A stretch of DNA of 64,000 nt from positions 3,578,535-3,642,534 of the forward strand of contig JAJEKV010000094.1 in assembly GCA_021234155.1 (NCBI GenBank), written 5' to 3'. The DNA comes from Isoetes taiwanensis (taxonomy: Eukaryota > Streptophyta > Lycopodiopsida > Isoetales > Isoetaceae). This document shows, one piece after another, positions 11,315 to 22,595 of the stretch. Position 1 is the first letter of the stretch. Every line of letters begins with the position of its first letter. A program made the position numbers and the translations under genes. The notes under the pieces were generated by a model. That model saw only the letters and a program-made list of their open reading frames with translations, searched no databases and was not told the origin of the DNA.

Positions 11315-14300
11315 TTACATATTCGTTTTTCCACTAGCAAGTGCTTGAAACGGATTATCATTCGACTTATGAACAGCAGAATTTGCATCGACAGTTAAAG
11401 AACCATTACTTTGGCAAGCTGATAATCTTCTACCAGCAGCTCCTTTGCGAAGTTTCTTTACTTTCCCACGATCATACTCTTCATCCCTGTTCCATCAGAT
11501 ATTTCATATTCACAATTAGCATCTAGTAGAAAGGGAAACATACTAACTTAATACATACCACTTATCTAGTGTCCTAGAGAAAGGCTTGTGTTCAGACTTT
11601 AAAAGCAAGTCCACATCTTTCCTGTCATCCACCTCAGTCCAGCCAGCCACTGCACATGTAAAATTTTTATGAAGCTGAAGCTTAGAATATTAATACAAAC
11701 TTATGCTATGAGCACATTACCTCCAGATCCATACAATCCAGTTCCAGACATAAAAGCCGGCTGTGTTCCATTTTCTCTAATGTGATGAGCTGTTTTCTGA
11801 GAGTTACTGCAACCTGAATTCATCTCAAGAGAGGCATCCTGTATATGATTATTGCAATCTTCCAAACTGCTTCTTTCTGCAGCTGGACCTGTCAATATCC
11901 GCACTGTATTGCGGTCATTGCCATTGAGTATGTTTGAACCAACAACATGACCATCTTGGATCCTATGAAGAATAGCATCATCCATGGCACTTGCCTTCTT
12001 AGGTATCTTTTCCTCAACAGGCGCCTTCTTAGGCATCTTTTCCTCAACAGGAGCGCCCCCCTTCCTCCGTTTATGGTTGCTGTGTTGCACGCCATTGGCG
12101 ACAGCAGGTGCAACCAACTTCCTCTGTTTCCGCTTGCTGTGTTGGACGCTATTCAAAACCCCTGAAATACCGTGCTTCTGTCTCTGATGAAGAAAGAGGG
12201 CTTTTCCAAGGAAAAGGCGTTTGCTACTAGGTAATGCTTGTAAAAGCTTTCTATAGTTGTGTTGTTTCAGGTGAGATAACTTTCTCAACAATTCATGAGC
12301 TTTTCCATTCCTACCTCTCTCATGAAAAACATCTTGCTCTCTGTTATCAACTTCATCAAACTCATTATCACCCAACATTATGTGGTCTTGAGCATCTGAA
12401 TTTTGTAATCGCGTGCTGGCCCTTTCCTGAAACCCACAGGTGTTTCAATATATGTAGACATTCTACAACCAAAAGTACATCAACAGAACAAACAATTGAG
12501 AAAATAAGAAAAACAATTAGTAACATACCTGAGCAGCAGTATTTTCGGTTTTGGTTATATCATGTCCATTTGTTTTAACCATCTCTACATCTGATGATTT
12601 TGGCCGCTTAGAAGATGCCTCTTTAGGGGAAACTACTGGAGAAGGACAAAGACCATTTTTAGGTACTCGCTTAACATGTGCCTGGTCCATATGCAACTCG
12701 TTTTCATTTGGCTGCATTGATTCCGATAGCACAATGATTTTAGGCACACCATTGCTATAATTATTAAGAGGGATAGCCTCCTGAACACTGTGCAAACTTG
12801 TATTTTGCGCTAAAGTCATCAATTCGGATGATATCTGTTTTGATACACCATTACCCTGCTTGTGAAGGGCAACAGTCTCCTGGGCAATATGCAAACTTGT
12901 CTTTTGCTTCAATTGTACTGGCTCGGACAACAAATCACGTTTAGATATGCCATTACCCTGGTTGTTGAGAACGACACTCTCCATCAGACTTGATGCTCCA
13001 GATACAACATTGTTACTAATAGAAGCAGGAGGCTTCTTCTTAGCGTCAGTGTTTGGTATACGTGAATAGAAAAGAATATAAGCTTTTTGCTCAAGCACTG
13101 TGCGTTCACTTACTTGCTGAACCTGAAAGCAAAGAATCAAGAGCTAACCTCAACCCTTGGAAATTCCAAACAAGCTCTTAAGTAATGTAAGAATCTATAC
13201 CCGACTATCATCCAAAAGATGCCAGACACCAGTTGATGTCCGAACATAGCAAAAATAGTGCCCAGAATGCGTTGATGATCCAGAATGCACCAATACAGCA
13301 TACAATTGATACCTAAAGCTCTGTTGAGAACAATTTACAAAAAGCCCGGTTAATGACAGCTGACTGCAACTTCACATGATGCATCATACAATTATATACC
13401 TGACTGTTGCTCATGAATGGCTTTACGTCTAGATCTATTCCAAAATTTACTTTTTTATCAATTTTGCTTCCAAAATGACCAGAACTAGCAAATCGTTTGA
13501 ATTGAATTGTAAGAATATTTGGGGCACACTCAATACTAAAACGCTTCAGCGCTCGCACTTTGCGTTTACATTTTTCACACTGATAGCGATTGTCTCCATC
13601 TAACACCTCTTCTGCAGTGAATCGTGCTAATGCTTTAGGCAGAGAATCAGCCCGCACAATGTCCAAACTCAGGTCAAGGAATGGATCAACCGTGTCAGAG
13701 CAGTAAGAACAATCTGTGCATTTTACCTAAGAAACAAGAAACCACCCATTAGCTGTCTGCAACATAAATGAGAAATAACAAAGCGGTCGGTACCTCGCTT
13801 TTTAGACGGCCACCAAATGTCCTGTATATTAGGCTTTTGTCATTGTTTGAAGTAGGAGGTGCTTTGTTACGAAAACAGCATTTATGCAATGCTTCAATCA
13901 AATAACGCATGTATTCGTGAGCATCTTCTTGCCTACAAGGCTGAAACGCCCGTGATATTGATCTCAAGTTTTTTACCAGATAGGTAGGAGAGACAACTTT
14001 GCCCCATGCACCCAGAGCCTGTTTCACATGCCCTTCAAGGGCACACATTGCACAGAATCCAGCATTTCTACCTGATTTAGAACGCCCTTGGTAAGCAAGA
14101 AACCTATTGAATAAGGTCAACAGCATGTATTTGAAACTCGCAAAAATATAAACATGGCATTTTTGGAGACAAAATTAATCAGTCTAAAGAGAGCAGAGTC
14201 CAGACAAGATCTGAGTTAAAACTCAAAATATAATTCCATACTCACATTCAGGCTTATGTTGGCCACTTTTGAGAAACTTAGCTAGAGGAGGAGTGTATGT

Positions 14301-14804
14301 AAGGCACTGCAGTACCGAATTAAGAAAGCACGTGTTGCCCAGATTGGACAATCCAGCTCCCTGCAGATCAAAATGTGCAATTGCATTAAAGATCATTCAC
14401 TCACCAATTCATCCGCAGATAAAAGGCGTAGGAAGGTAAAAACTCACAATTTTTATCGGAGCTCCCCACTCAAGCATACTCATGAACTCTTCATCGTTTC
14501 CCCTTTGTGCCTGCTGATCCGATTTCCCATTTTCAGGCCGGGCCCTTTTTCCAAGTACACCACAGCTTCCATTACCATTCTCGTTACTTTTACTACCATA
14601 CCCATTTTGCTTTACACCGTTCGGAACAATCTGGTCATTTAAATCATTAAGGGGCTTAAGCTGCATCTGCCCCTGTAAAACTGAAGAATCTGATGCTCGT
14701 CGAGCCGGATGGAACATGATCCGGCGGTGAACAAATTTCCCATTTCCAAGTATTAAATTACTGGTTCCATTGCTAGAGGAATGGGTGGTTATAGGACCAG
14801 CCAT
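11315..14804 (-). CDS. UBP23: Ubiquitin-specific protease, UBP23/USP36-USP42 type, nine exons
   Basis: A cysteine protease that removes ubiquitin from substrates. I read nine exons: 14804-14448, 14360-14246, 14086-13794, 13726-13400, 13320-13201, 13122-12529, 12426-11721, 11649-11559 and 11486-11315. They have GT-AG ends and join in frame to 924 residues; the 5' edge of exon 3 is the least certain. The Cys box [18 protein letters not shown] carries nucleophile Cys130. The zinc-binding cysteines are C258, C261, C305 and C308. The His box [12 protein letters not shown] carries His385, and DD at 401-402 completes the active site. A long Lys-rich, low-complexity tail follows, with two PVEEK-PKKA repeats, and ends with a conserved-looking [12 protein letters not shown] segment close to the C-terminus. 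Arabidopsis UBP23 has the same plan at about 860 residues. Animal relatives USP36/USP42 are nucleolar or nuclear; the basic tail fits that, but this is inference. All motifs are intact. Confidence 0.93.
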
Positions 14805-14856
14805 ATTTGAGTTCAGCTATGGCGACGGCGGCGGACATATACGGGCAGACTAACTA

Positions 14857-14865
14857 AAACCCTAA
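14857..14865 (+). promoter_or_regulatory. telo-box (AAACCCTAA) in the UBP 5' region
   Basis: The exact plant telo-box AAACCCTAA lies 53 bases upstream of the start codon of the minus-strand protease gene. Telo-boxes are known in promoters of plant ribosome-biogenesis and translation genes, often near the transcription start. The match is direct; its role here is inferred from position. Confidence 0.5.
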
Positions 14866-15055
14866 TGGGTTTGGGTGACGGTTTCCTTTTTATGGTAAAC
14901 AAAAAGGTAACAGGCCAAAGGTTATTCATGCAGTATATACACCAAATACGTAAAAATATACGTAATAGTCTATATTACATATACTTTCATCGTGCAATGG
15001 TCTCTTCTATGTTTCTTGCAAGTTTTTGCTGCTTTCCTTTACTTGATTAAGAGCC

Positions 15056-15188
15056 GGTTCACATGCAATGAAGGCGCCATCACCGTCATGTAAAAGGGCT
15101 CACCCTTTTACATGGACCATCACCTGCCATCGCCGATTAGCACAGGGCAAAAACAGGGCCCCTCTCCGGCGATGGTTGCATGTGAACC
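15056..15188. mobile_element. 133-bp MITE-like fold-back element
   Basis: The ends are perfect 13-bp inverted repeats, GGTTCACATGCAA at 15056-15068 and TTGCATGTGAACC at 15176-15188. Inside is a second perfect 12-bp stem (CATGTAAAAGGG at 15087-15098, CCCTTTTACATG at 15103-15114) with a 4-base loop. There is no coding capacity. It lies about 250 bases upstream of the protease start codon. No clear target duplication was found, so the superfamily is unassigned. Confidence 0.7.
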
Positions 15189-15515
15189 CAACCTAATTAA
15201 TTGTCTGCCCCAAAACACTTCCTACGTTGGCTCTCGTGACGTCAACGACGCATGTAAATTACCACTAAGCGGGTCCTTATTAATCTCTCAAGTAATTTCT
15301 ACCTTTGGCTTTCAAGAGTCGAGTATGATTTTTTCGGAGGTTTCTTTCTTGGGATCGATTGTGGGCGTCGGCATATTTTGAATTATCTTCTTGCAGTCCT
15401 CGGCATTTGGGAGGTATAAGGAGGAGAATGAATGCAATCGATAATGTTTTCTCTGTATGGCTTCATAGTTCTGCTGGCCCATCTTATTTGGTCGATGAGT
15501 TGCGGATGGGGTTTG

Positions 15516-15960
15516 TGCAAGTTACGTACCTTTGAAGGCGATTAAAAAAAAGAAGCTTCCTAGAAAGTCCACTTATAAATGCCTTGCCACTTCATTACCT
15601 TTTTAATAATGAGAGTGCCACCTCACCTCCCTTTAAAAAAAATTGCAATTTCATATAAAAACTTAAAGGCTAGAATTTATCCTCACCTTTTGATCTAATG
15701 GATGAGATTTGCTACACCAAATCCACTTTTTGCCACCTTCCTCACAAAAATCAAGGGCTAGGATTTTCCCTCCCTCCCTTGATCCAACGGTAATGGAGAT
15801 GTGAGGCATGCCCCTATGCATGTCCATGCATGCCCCCATAGATATTCGAAGGCCACAATTATGCCACCTCGTCCTTCCTAAAATAAACGACCCAGATTGA
15901 TTTCATTATATAGATTATCTATTTCATGGGACTCATCAAAGTAATTTTATAAATATTACA
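15516..15960. repeat. Left direct repeat flanking the AGATTC array (LTR-like)
   Basis: About 445 bases beginning TGCAAGTTACGT and ending AATATTACA. It is repeated in the same orientation at 17335-17759 with many substitutions. TG...CA ends and direct orientation resemble an LTR pair, but I found no primer site, coding region or target duplication. It may be a TRIM- or LARD-like element or simply a segmental duplication. Confidence 0.75.
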
Positions 15961-16039
15961 AGTCTTTGCACTATGTAGGGCCTGTACGAGTTAGGGGCTG
16001 TACAAATCCAACTAGAAGCCAAATATAGAGATGTATCTC

Positions 16040-17225
16040 TTAGATTTTACTGGATTCTCAAAGATTCTCTTGATATTTTCATAAATTCCTTAAGATTCTC
16101 CTCAAATTTTTCCATTATTCCTTAAGATCTTGAGATCCCAAGATTTCTCTAGCTTCTTCAAGTTTCTATGTAGATCCTCCCATATTCTTCAAGATTCCAT
16201 CTTTCCCTAAATTCTTAAAGATTCTCTTGTGATTCCTAAAGATTCCCAAGCTTTCCTTGTGATTCCTTTAGATCATAGAAGGTTCTCCAAGATTCCATGA
16301 AGATTCTCTTAGATTCTCTCAAGATTCACATAGTTTTCTCAAGATTCTATGTATATTTCCTAGATTCTCTAAGATTCTATCAAGATTCCCCTAAATTATC
16401 AAGTATTTCTATGAAGATTCCCTAGGTTCCCATAAATTCTCTCGAGATTCCCTACATTCCTAAAGATGCCTCAAGATTCACACAGATTCCCCATGGTTCT
16501 ATGTAGATTATCTTGGATTCCTATAGATTCTATAAAGATTCCTCTAGATTCTCCAAAATTCCATCAAAATTCCCTTAGATTCCTTAAGATTCTATATAGA
16601 TTCCTCTAGATTCTCCATGATTCCATCAAGATTCTCCTAGATTTGCAAAGATTTTTTGAAGATTCTCTTAGATTCTATGAAGATTCCTTTAGGTTCTCCA
16701 AGATTTCCCACAATTCTATGTAGATTCCCTTAGATCCTACAAAGCTTTCCTTGGGTTCTCCAAAATTTCATCAAGATTCCCCTAGATTCTTAAAGATTCC
16801 ATCGAGATTTCCCTATATTCCGAACTATTCTCTCAAGATTCATATAGATTCTCCAAGATTCTATTTAGATTCTCTAAGATGCTATGAAGATTCTGTTAGA
16901 TTCCCATAGATCCTCTTAAGGTCCCCATAGTCCAAGATTTCTTGAGATTCCCTAAATTCCCAAAGACTATATCAAGATTCCTCTACATTCCCCAAGATTC
17001 TATGTAGATTCTCTTAGCTTTCTTGAGATATTATGAGGATTCCTCTAGATTCTCAAAGATTCTCCCAAGAATCCTGAAGATTCTCTTGAGATTCTTCAGA
17101 TTCCCTAAGGTTCTGTTGTGATTCCTCTAGATTCTTAAAGATCCCATGAAGATTCCCCTAGATTCCCTTAAATTATCATAGATTTCGTAAACTTCTAAGA
17201 TTCTAAGAAGATTCTTAGAATCTGA
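16040..17225. repeat. Degenerate AGATTC short-period array
   Basis: Nearly 1.2 kb is built from variants of AGATTC spaced mostly 11-12 or 22-24 bases apart, with pyrimidine-rich spacers (CTCTAGATTCTCCAAGATTC and similar). It is too degenerate for a plain microsatellite and has no long frame. The array sits wholly between the direct repeats at 15516-15960 and 17335-17759. Confidence 0.9.
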
Positions 17226-17334
17226 TCACGTTAACTCCAATTGCAACGGAATAGTGCCAAAGCACTAGTCATTGAAAAGCTCTCGACGAGAAGGATCCAA
17301 TGGCATAGGCCTCACCTTCATCCGACCTCTGTAC

Positions 17335-17759
17335 TGCAAGTTACGTGCCTTTGAATGCGATTAAAAAAAAAGAAGCTTCTTGGAAAGTGTATTCATAAAT
17401 GCTTTCTAACTTTTTATTAATGAGAGTGCCACCTCACCTCTTTTTAAAAAAAAATATCAATTTAATATAAAAAGTTAAGGGTTAGGATTTATCCTCACTT
17501 TTTGATCTAACGGTTATAATTTGTTGCACCAAATCCACTTTTTGGCACCTTCCTTGCACCTTCCTCACAAAATTGAAAGGCTAGGATTTCTTCTCCCCTT
17601 TTGATCCAACGGCTTGGGGATGTGGTGCATGCCCCCATGCATGCCCATGCATGCCCCCTGTTCACCACCTCACCTATTTTTAAATGAATGGCCTAGATCG
17701 ATTTGAATATATAGATATCTATTTCATGGGGGCATCAAAGTAATTTTATATATATTATG
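17335..17759. repeat. Right direct repeat flanking the AGATTC array (LTR-like)
   Basis: Second copy of the repeat at 15516-15960, beginning TGCAAGTTACGTGCCTTTGA. Shared landmarks include AATGAGAGTGCCACCTCACC, CACCAAATCCACTTTTTG, GATCCAACGG and CATCAAAGTAATTTTATA. The copies differ by many substitutions and small indels, so the duplication is old. Confidence 0.75.
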
Positions 17760-17770
17760 ATATGATATAA

Positions 17771-17801
17771 AGGAAGGAAGGAAGGAAGGAAGGAAGGAAG
17801 G
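17771..17801. repeat. (GGAA)n microsatellite
   Basis: Seven to eight perfect GGAA units. They stand exactly between the right direct repeat and the GC-rich island that follows. Confidence 0.95.
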
Positions 17802-17814
17802 TATTTTTATCGTC

Positions 17815-18985
17815 CACGGAGACCAATCAGTCTATGGGACCCAATACAAAAGCGCAGCAAGCGGATTACTACCCGGATTAAAAAACCCCCGCCCCGAAGG
17901 GTTTTCGAGGGAAAAACCGTGGCAAGATTCACCGACAAAACCGTTCCAATATACGAAATGCAAAAACACACAAATATATATATTCATGCACTGCACCCGT
18001 AGTGCCTGATCACTGGCGTGACAAGCGGGGCAAAGGTGAGCTCGCAGATCCCGCCTCACTAATGTACGACCCCGAGCATCGCATCGACGCGCAGTTCAAC
18101 AAAGAAATGTAGGGGCAAGTCCTACAGTACTAAGGGATCGTGATATGGCCCTGATCTTACCGACGTCAAGGCAACTCGAAAGTGTGAGACTCATCCTCAA
18201 TGGTACACATTTGACAAAGACTGACAGAGCACGGCCCCGGCGGGGGTCCAATCCACCGCCCATCCTCGATGCGAAGATGGTGGGCACCCGTCGCGAATGG
18301 AGGCAATGAAATCGCCTTTTTTCAGGCGACTAGGAACGCGGTATTTGCGGGCCCCTGCCAACACGGGTTGATGTGCTCCTTTGTAATGGGTCGCTTTGAC
18401 CGCTCCTAGAGCCGGGTTCCGGCTTTGCCAAGGAAGTGCGCCCAAATTACTCCATCAGCCGCCATGATCGGGCTCGTAGTGCACTCCCCCAGACGCACCT
18501 CAGGTTCTCCGCGACGCTCCATCCGGGCGAACCATCGACTCTTACCTTCTCCAATAGTTCCGAGCCGCCGCGGGCCCATTGCCACGGTAGATGCCAAAGG
18601 GGAGCCGAAAGCATCACCCATATTAACCACTTTCTCAAAATAGACGATGTGTCATCAAGGGCTGCCTTCAGCAAGCGGTAAGAATCCAGCTCAGCAGACC
18701 GATAGGGGATTGAAGGTTTCACCCCAAAGTGCGGGGCTAAAAATGCCTTCGACTGCCCAAGTCATTCCAGTCGCCAGAAGACACGATAGGCCCAAACCCT
18801 CCCTGCATGTAAGGAAGGACTGCAAAGCCCGAAACATGTGACCGATGGCCCCAATCATAGAGCTCACTTTGGATCATTGTTCGCATGGCATAAAGCGCCC
18901 AGCATGCTGTCACCCATATAAGGGATGGACGCCCCAACAGAGCTTGCAGGAGGGAACTCCACCCCTAGGTACTTGTAGGTAGGCG
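17815..18985. other. GC-rich island, possibly a nuclear copy of mitochondrial DNA
   Basis: Base composition changes abruptly from AT-rich flanks to clearly higher GC. The minus strand has open frames at 18447-18722 (91 residues) and 18737-18937 (66 residues) typical of unassigned plant mitochondrial intron or intergenic frames. Stretches such as GGCTCGGAACTATTGGAGAA have the look of plant mitochondrial group II intron or spacer sequence. I cannot place it in a named mitochondrial gene, and it is not plastid sequence that I recognise. A decayed bacterial-like or unknown host sequence cannot be excluded. Confidence 0.4.
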
Positions 18986-21900
18986 TGACCTGGGAATTGA
19001 ATCTTCTTACTCGTAATAAGCAAAAATCAATATCCATTATCTATCACAAATTAGCAAATCAAACAAAAGCTTCTCTTATGGAACTCAACCATGGTCTTCA
19101 GTTGCACCACTGCCACTAGCCCGAGCATCATCTTGTTCATTCACTTCACATGCACTCAATGGGGTTAGACCTCGTGACTAAATGGGAATCACAAAGATGC
19201 CTCTGGACATATGGCATATCTTGAAAATATTGGATAAAACATAAGCACAAACAAAGATGGAAGACTCTATTGAGTAAAGTGCTAGACAATGACAAGATAA
19301 TCCAATAATGAACAACCCATGAGCATCAGAAGCAAACATCATGATACACAGCTCCAGGACAACGGGAACTCAACTAACCTACATGCAGACCCTATTAGCA
19401 GAAAACTGTCCAGCCAGTTTAGATTCCAAGCCATGTAGCGGGAGTAATAGAGTGAACCTCATATGTGCATATCCTCTCGGCCCACGTCTGGCATTGGAGG
19501 ACCTCTTACCATGGAGTCACAGAGTTGATATAGCATCCTTGCCAAAAGAACTATGCCATGTGTTACATAGCATAAGAATATAAGACAGAAACACAAATGA
19601 ACATGAGTACGCTGGAGCAACTCAGGCTAGGAAGCCCGACCACAGAGGATCCAAGAATATATATCAAGACATTAGTGGGACAATGCAAAGAACATAGACA
19701 TGTGATGTTCATTACAACATTTACTATACATGTGCTTAAGCAATACCCTTGGCGTGGTTGCCCATACAACCTAACCATGTCGAGGTAGCTAACTTACTAA
19801 TGAAGACCTTGATGACGATCCAAATATGCCGAGGAAATCTCAAGCCTTGCTGTCATACTGATATAGACCCAACACCTATATACTCCAATAGCAATATCGA
19901 TACTAAAAATCCTCATATGATTATACCACAATAATTTTTTCCATAAAAAATGCAACATTTATCAATTGCCAAACCCGCCCAATAACTTAAGCGTTTACTA
20001 GATTAACAATCCATGCCATAACCATGTCATAAAGCCCTTATAAGCTTCTGATAGCCCTCATGGCCCTCATGGCTCAATCTGATGCCATACATGTCTTCTA
20101 GGTACTTAGGTTACATCTCAACATCCAATGCTTACCACAAATCAATGCCAAACTGTTCTCTACCCTTGTGCCATCTTTGAATACCAAAGCTACAACCAAA
20201 CCATGTGACCTAGATTTTTCTACATGACATTCTCTATTATCCGTACTTAGACTATCTATTCAACGAAATGTATTTCTTGCTAAGTCTTGATCCCAATCTT
20301 GTTGTCCCATCTTGATTCCTTTGATGCAGAGTCCACACAATATCCTCTTCATAAATTTATTAGCAAATATTACATTTTGCTTTGTTTGCCTTTATTGTTT
20401 TAAGAAACCTGCCAAGAAAATAATGTGAACAATGAACTAAGCAACAATGAAAGCAATACACATCAAACAAATCGTGGCAGATCAGACCTTTTTCAAAGGT
20501 TTTTCTTGCTTTAATCTCTATATATAGCTTATTTTGGCCTTCTTCTAATCAATCCTTTGCCATGTTATACCAAACGTAGGCCTTACCACTATCATAATCC
20601 TATTAAGTTCCAACTCCAATTATAGAGCTCCAAAACAGTTGTGCTTATGACATAACTTCTTCGTGACATGTATAACCATGAATACCTTATCAGAACATAC
20701 TTGAATCTAATCATGCCAGTCCACGTATCTTAAATTGAATCAAAGGAAAAGCCCCACCTGAAAATTGCATGGACCTCCGGACCACTTGCAATTTTTTGCA
20801 TCTCAAGAGATTGGCTTCTAAACAATCGAACTCAAAAGGACCTCTGGTTGCCCAGATATGATACTCTAAAGTTCGGCCTACCAAAATTGCTTGCTCCTTC
20901 TACCCCCCTCCAAAATACTTTACAGAAACCTATGCCTTTTGCTTTGGTAATTTTGTAAAAAATTAGGAAGCATTTAGGTAAATACATTATAATACAACAG
21001 TATTTTGTGACCAGGGGCATTTAGGAAAATAATTGAATCACAATGGCTATTTTGGTAAATTTTGCAAAATATAGGGGCATTTAGGTAATTTTTTCTAAAT
21101 TTAATACATATCCTGCATGTATTATTGGCACTTGCAGCTGCAATCATGCATCATTGCAGCCAGAAAGCATGTCCTATCGGCCGCATATATCGAATGATGC
21201 AGCCGCAAAGGTCAATTCGGTCGCATCATTGATGGCCTAAAACTGCCATTTCTAATGAAATATTTTTCAATGGTTTAATTGATTCCATGTGTTATTTTTT
21301 ATGGTTCAAATTTTGTACTAGTTGGCTTCAACGTGCCACATGGTCTCTAACATGCCACGCGGGATCCGACATGCCAAGGTGGCTCAAGCATGCCGTGTGG
21401 GCTCCAACACGCCACCTAGACCCTAGTCTTAAATGTCCACACAAATATTCTGATGGCAGCACAACTAGTCGAGATCTTCAGAAAGGAAAAAGCAGCAGGC
21501 ATTAGACCCTGATATCGATGCCTTTCTTAAGGTTGACAATTATCCTTGTTATCTACTCTCACTCTCTCAGTAAGAGCTATTATTGATTTGTAGGCATCAA
21601 CTGTGGAAGGCCAGAAAACCAATATTATGACAGATTACATCCTTAAAATCAAGATGAGAAACTCTTCCCAAATAATACGGTTGCAAGTTGAACATCACGA
21701 GGCCGCAATATATTGGGGACGCATCGAGTGGAGACCGAATGTATAAAGATTTATACGCATACACACCCTTTGAGCATCGCAGATGCATCAGGATTTTTTT
21801 TTCTGGTTAAGGTTTAAAACTACCAAAAATATGTTATATGCTCCCAAAATACTTGTTTTTCGGGAAAAATACGTACAAAAGCTTTGACAAGTACGTATGT

Positions 21901-22595
21901 AACCTATCTCTAGAACCAAGAAGCAAGAGGCGGTTGGGAGAAGCAGACATTGATTGACAACCTAGGAAGAGGAGGAAATTCTTGCAAACCAAAAATCGAA
22001 GTGGAAGGTACATCGTCAAGAACTAAAAGATTAAGCCGCGAGTTTGCTAGCACCAAACTGCAATATGCTCTTACTTTTTTCAGATGCCATTCCTTGCAAA
22101 ATAAGGTCCCATAATTTTCTTACATATTGTTGGCATATTTCTACAGTTCTAATTTTTTACTAGATCTAGTGTAAATCTGCATTATAAATCTGAATATATG
22201 GAGTAGGCACTATGAGGATGCGCTAATAATACACCAAATGATTTTGTACCTACAATAATTGAAATATCACAACGCAATGCAATCCAACTTATATAAGCAC
22301 TCAGATTTGAACTTCCCACATTTTAGTTCTTTCTCATAGCGCATAACGTACACATATAATTTATAACTCATTCAAAAAAATTAGAGGCAAATCAAGCACA
22401 AAACCCCATGAAAACTACATAAGTTCTTAGTGAACCATCACATGATCACATCCAATACCACATCATGGCATCACACTTTTGTCTTATATAAATTATGATA
22501 ATCGTATTAATATTTGCTTTATATTTTAAAATTCAAAAAAATATAAATATGTTATTACTCAAACTCTAGAGTAAATAACAATATTTATACAACCT
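18986..22595. other. No gene recognised
   Basis: AT-rich intergenic DNA. A phrase of the type GGGGCATTTAGG plus an A/T tract recurs near 21014 and 21074. The minisatellite at 21326-21425 is listed separately. Open frames are short and have no recognisable domains. Confidence 0.5.
21326..21425. repeat. ~20-bp imperfect minisatellite
   Basis: About five units built round CATGCCA or CGTGCCA followed by a GG(T/G)C(T/C) segment run head to tail. Units differ at several positions. The run falls in a short open frame, which I take as chance. Confidence 0.6.

Noticed and set aside
15516-17759. A complete LTR retrotransposon
   Set aside because: No primer site, polypurine tract, coding region or target duplication was found; called only LTR-like direct repeats.
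17815-18985. Plastid origin of the GC-rich island
   Set aside because: I recognise no plastid gene or spacer in it, and GC content is above that of plastid spacers.
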